DNA of 43,715 nucleotides from Tomitella cavernea (GTDB taxonomy: Bacteria; Actinomycetota; Actinomycetes; Mycobacteriales; Mycobacteriaceae), in the NCBI RefSeq assembly GCF_016599145.1, contig NZ_JAENKO010000039.1, positions 1 to 43,715 of the forward strand, given 5' to 3'. The notes under the pieces are model-generated. The model searched no databases and had not been told where the DNA came from. It saw only the letters and a list, made by a program, of their open reading frames with translations. How positions within the stretch are numbered: the first letter of the stretch is position 1; the number at the start of each line of letters is the position of its first letter. Shown here in pieces: positions 41,296-43,715 of the stretch. The position numbers and the translations under genes were made by a program.

Positions 41296-42495
41296 CTATG
41301 CGTCGAGCTTGGGCGCGTGGGCGCCCGCCTCGACGCCCTGCTCCTTCATCCGTTCCAGGTTGTACGCCACCTCGGCCTCCCAGTACTCATTGGCCTTGGT
41401 GGTGTCCACCTCGAACTCGAAGCGCCGGCTCATGTCCTCGGTCACGTCCGCGCGGTCCACGTAGAACTGCTCGTACCAGCGGCGCAACTGGTAGACGGGC
41501 CCGTCTTCCTCACTGAGCAGCGGGTTGTCGATCCGGGTCTTGTTCTTCCAGATCTCGACGTCTTGCTCGAAGCCCACCTTGACGCCCTCGGCGAACTGCT
41601 CGGCCAGCGCCTGTGCAGCCTCGGCGGACATGCCCTTCGGCTTCTTGACCATGGCGCCGTACTGAAGCACGAACGACGTGGGCGAGACAGGGTAGTGGCA
41701 GTTGATGAGCACCGTCTCGATGGTCATGCCGTTGGCATCGTTCCACAGCCAGTCGATCATGAACGACGGGCCGAAGTACGATGCCTCCGAGCGCAGCGAG
41801 CTGTTCGGATCGTTGTAGTTGGTGCCCGACTGCACATCCTGGCGCGACGTCGAGGTCATGTACTGCGTGGCGATGTGTCCCTCGAAGACGTTGCGGAAGT
41901 GCCGCGGGAACGAGAAGTGCACGTAGTAGAAGTGCGCCATATCCACGACGTTGTCGACGATCTCACGGCAGTTGGAGCCCTCCACCGGCAACTTGTTCCA
42001 GGACCAGCCGGTCCACTCGTCGCTGCCCCAGCCCTCGAGCTCGGGGATCGTCTCCTCCTCGGTGGGCAGGCCGCCCTCGGGGTCGTTCCACACGAACAGC
42101 AGGCCGTTGCGCTCGAGAGTCGGCCAGGCCTGCGTGCGTGCCCGCATCGGCACGCGCTTGGCGTAGGGGATCTCCTTGCATTTGCCGTCGCCGCCCCAGC
42201 GCCAGTCGTGGAACGGGCAGGCGATCTCGTCGCCCTTGATCGTGCCCTGCGACAGGTCGCCGCCCATGTGCCGGCAGTACGAGTCGAGCACGTTGAGCTC
42301 GCCCTGGGTGTCCTGCCAGACGACGAGCTTGCCGCCGAACGCCTCCACAGAGTGGGGCTTGCCGTCGCGAAACCACTCCGCAAGGCCCAGGCAGTGCCAG
42401 CCACGCGCGAACCGCGTGGGTGCGGATCCCTTCTCGATCAGGCGGACCTCGTCGTCGCCCGCATTGCTCCGGTTCGGTGTGTCAATGACCGTCAT
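41296..42495 (-). CDS. kshA: 3-Ketosteroid 9alpha-hydroxylase oxygenase (KshA)
   Basis: A 399-residue Rieske non-haem iron oxygenase. The Rieske motif is CRH (Cys74, His76) and CPFH (Cys93, His96), and the mononuclear iron site lies in DNVVDMAHFYYVHF (His188, His193). Long stretches (FVWNDPEGG, EGSNCREIVDNV, NVFEGHIA, SEASYFGPSFMI, LINCHYPV, QLRRWYEQFYVD) agree closely with the known mycobacterial KshA, which together with the reductase KshB hydroxylates C9 of 3-ketosteroids. The start at 42495 has GGAGACTGGGA upstream. It heads a four-gene operon and is divergent from IclR 2. No kshB is in the window. Confidence 0.93.
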   Translation of the reverse strand: MTVIDTPNRSNAGDDEVRLIEKGSAPTRFARGWHCLGLAEWFRDGKPHSVEAFGGKLVVWQDTQGELNVLDSYCRHMGGDLSQGTIKGDEIACPFHDWRWGGDGKCKEIPYAKRVPMRARTQAWPTLERNGLLFVWNDPEGGLPTEEETIPELEGWGSDEWTGWSWNKLPVEGSNCREIVDNVVDMAHFYYVHFSFPRHFRNVFEGHIATQYMTSTSRQDVQSGTNYNDPNSSLRSEASYFGPSFMIDWLWNDANGMTIETVLINCHYPVSPTSFVLQYGAMVKKPKGMSAEAAQALAEQFAEGVKVGFEQDVEIWKNKTRIDNPLLSEEDGPVYQLRRWYEQFYVDRADVTEDMSRRFEFEVDTTKANEYWEAEVAYNLERMKEQGVEAGAHAPKLDA

Positions 42496-42567
42496 TCCCA
42501 GTCTCCGATCATAGGTGAGATGCTGCGCACCACAATGCGCGCAGAATGTGATCTCGGCCAGGGGCGC

Positions 42568-42584
42568 TTCCCACACAGAGGGAA
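42568..42584. promoter_or_regulatory. Inverted repeat in the kshA-IclR gap
   Basis: TTCCC-N7-GGGAA lies in the 188-base gap between divergent kshA and IclR 2, with outer GCG/CGC bases extending it apart from a one-base bulge. A weaker GTCCAC...GTGGAC pair lies further right. It is a candidate IclR 2 operator, low confidence. Confidence 0.35.
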
Positions 42585-42683
42585 CGCACGGTCCACATCG
42601 CCGCGCCGCAGCGGAAGGTGGACACGCGCCTGCGATGCGCGCCTCAGCGCCGGCGGGAAACGGGCAGATCGGAGGAGACAAGG

Positions 42684-43469
42684 ATGTCGACGGGCAGGTC
42701 CGGCGATTCCACGCTCGATCGTGTCGACCTGATTTTCGGGGCCGTGCAGGAGCACGGGTACCTGACGTTGTCGGAAGTCGTCGAGCACACCGGTATCCCC
42801 CGCTCGTCCGCGCACCGGCTGCTCACCCGCATGGTGCGCATGCGGTGGCTGCTGCGCGTCGGCTCCAACTACGAGCTGGGCGTGCGGTTGTTCTCCCTGG
42901 GCACGGAAGGCCTGCGCAACCACTGGTTCCATCGGATCGCCTACCCGCGTCTCCGCGAGCTGCACACACGCACCGGATACGTGGTGCACCTGGCCTACCT
43001 GGACGGCACCGAGGCGATGATCTGGGACAAGCTCGGCGGCGGGGCGTTCGGCGCCGCGGTGCCCACCCGGATCGGGATGCACCGCCCCGCCCACCAGTCG
43101 GCGGTGGGCAAGGTGCTGCTGGCCTCCGAGACGGACGAGTTCATCGCAGGGATCCGTCACCTGGCGCCGTCGACGTCCCGCACGATCACCGACCTCGACC
43201 TGTTGCACGGGGAGATCGCGCAGGTACGCGAACGCCGCTTCGCCGTGGACCGCGCCGAGTCGTTCAACGGGGTCGGCTGCGTCGCCACTCCGGTTCTGGC
43301 GGGCATGGCCGACACCAGCGACGGACACACCACCACCGCCGCGATTTCGATCTGCGCGCCGGTGGCGCGCATCGATCAGCGGCTGGTGGTCCCCTTGCTG
43401 GCGGCTGCCGCGGACATCACCCGCCACGCCAGCCCCAACCCGATGATGGAGAACCGCGGGGGCGTCTGA
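42684..43469 (+). CDS. IclR-family transcriptional regulator 2
   Basis: A 261-residue IclR regulator: winged helix at about 12-75 (YLTLSEVVEHTGIPRSSAHRLLTRMVRMRWLL), then the effector domain (YVVHLAYLDGTEAMIWDKLGG, HQSAVGKVLLAS, FNGVGCVATPVL). The DNA-reading part PRSSAHRLLTRMVRMRW is similar to that of IclR 1 (PRSSVHRMLEQLVRMRW), so the two may be related duplicates, but the candidate operators differ. GGAGGAGA stands before the ATG. It is divergent from the kshA operon, which it probably controls, and is followed by a strong terminator. Confidence 0.92.
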   Translation: MSTGRSGDSTLDRVDLIFGAVQEHGYLTLSEVVEHTGIPRSSAHRLLTRMVRMRWLLRVGSNYELGVRLFSLGTEGLRNHWFHRIAYPRLRELHTRTGYVVHLAYLDGTEAMIWDKLGGGAFGAAVPTRIGMHRPAHQSAVGKVLLASETDEFIAGIRHLAPSTSRTITDLDLLHGEIAQVRERRFAVDRAESFNGVGCVATPVLAGMADTSDGHTTTAAISICAPVARIDQRLVVPLLAAAADITRHASPNPMMENRGGV

Positions 43470-43485
43470 GCTCCGCTGCAGCGCA

Positions 43486-43527
43486 CGGCAGTGCCGCCCG
43501 GGCGTCGACCCCCGGGCGGCACTGCCG
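43486..43527. terminator. Perfect 17-bp bidirectional hairpin
   Basis: CGGCAGTGCCGCCCGGG pairs perfectly with CCCGGGCGGCACTGCCG across an 8-base loop. It lies between the convergent IclR 2 and the HsaC-like gene. Confidence 0.88.
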
Positions 43528-43575
43528 AGCTTTGCCGGCGTCAGGCGTTGATGCCGTCAGCTGCTGCTGAGCCGC

Positions 43576-43715
<140 letters not shown>

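Overview
High-GC DNA with GTG starts, frequent ATGA stop-start overlaps and a set of mycolata-type families: an Eis-like acetyltransferase, a DUF222/HNH '13E12' protein, mycofactocin-type SDRs, an LpqN/LpqT-like protein, KstD and KshA. The source is very probably a chromosome of the Mycobacteriales (Rhodococcus/Gordonia/Dietzia/Tomitella-like). The genus cannot be fixed from this window. No tRNA, rRNA, CRISPR array, insertion sequence or phage gene was seen.

Left part (1-17.9 kb), general and accessory genes. A frameshifted SodC-like pseudogene lies next to a secreted CocE/NonD-type hydrolase and an intact SodC-like lipoprotein paralogue. Then come hemerythrin, MgtC, aldehyde dehydrogenase and SDR genes, an orphan DnaB-N-domain protein, a DUF222/HNH protein, a DHFR-like reductase and a possible 24-residue membrane peptide. 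An operon putA - FrnE-like DsbA - eis follows. Next are a decayed Bcr/CflA-type transporter and a hipBA module with two identical-architecture operators (TATGC-N12-GCATA), then an LpqN-like gene.

Right part (17.9-43.7 kb), a catabolic island of steroid/terpenoid character. It holds a type I Baeyer-Villiger monooxygenase, a choloylglycine-hydrolase-family amidase, an amidohydrolase, IclR and PadR regulators, KstD, several SDRs (two with the mycofactocin-type insertion) and two Dabb-type proteins. It also holds three NTF2/SnoaL-like genes (one a tandem fusion), a decayed FAD enzyme, a meta-cleavage-type hydrolase, an aldo/keto reductase, a RidA protein and a FadD19-like acyl-CoA synthetase. The last part is an operon kshA - small Cys protein - flavin reductase - HSL-type esterase, a second IclR regulator, and the 3' end of an HsaC-like extradiol dioxygenase at the edge.

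Taken together the island could perform 1(2)-dehydrogenation and 9alpha-hydroxylation (KstD + KshA), aromatic-ring cleavage and C-C hydrolysis (HsaC-like + alpha/beta hydrolase), side-chain activation (FadD) and ester or lactone formation and cleavage (BVMO + hydrolases). No KstR-type site was noticed by eye. Instead there are local candidate operators: ATAT.CC-N5-GG.ATAT sites before the BVMO and before the first IclR gene, an 18-bp palindrome between PadR and KstD, and a CRP/GlxR-like site before fadD. The substrate is not identifiable from sequence alone.
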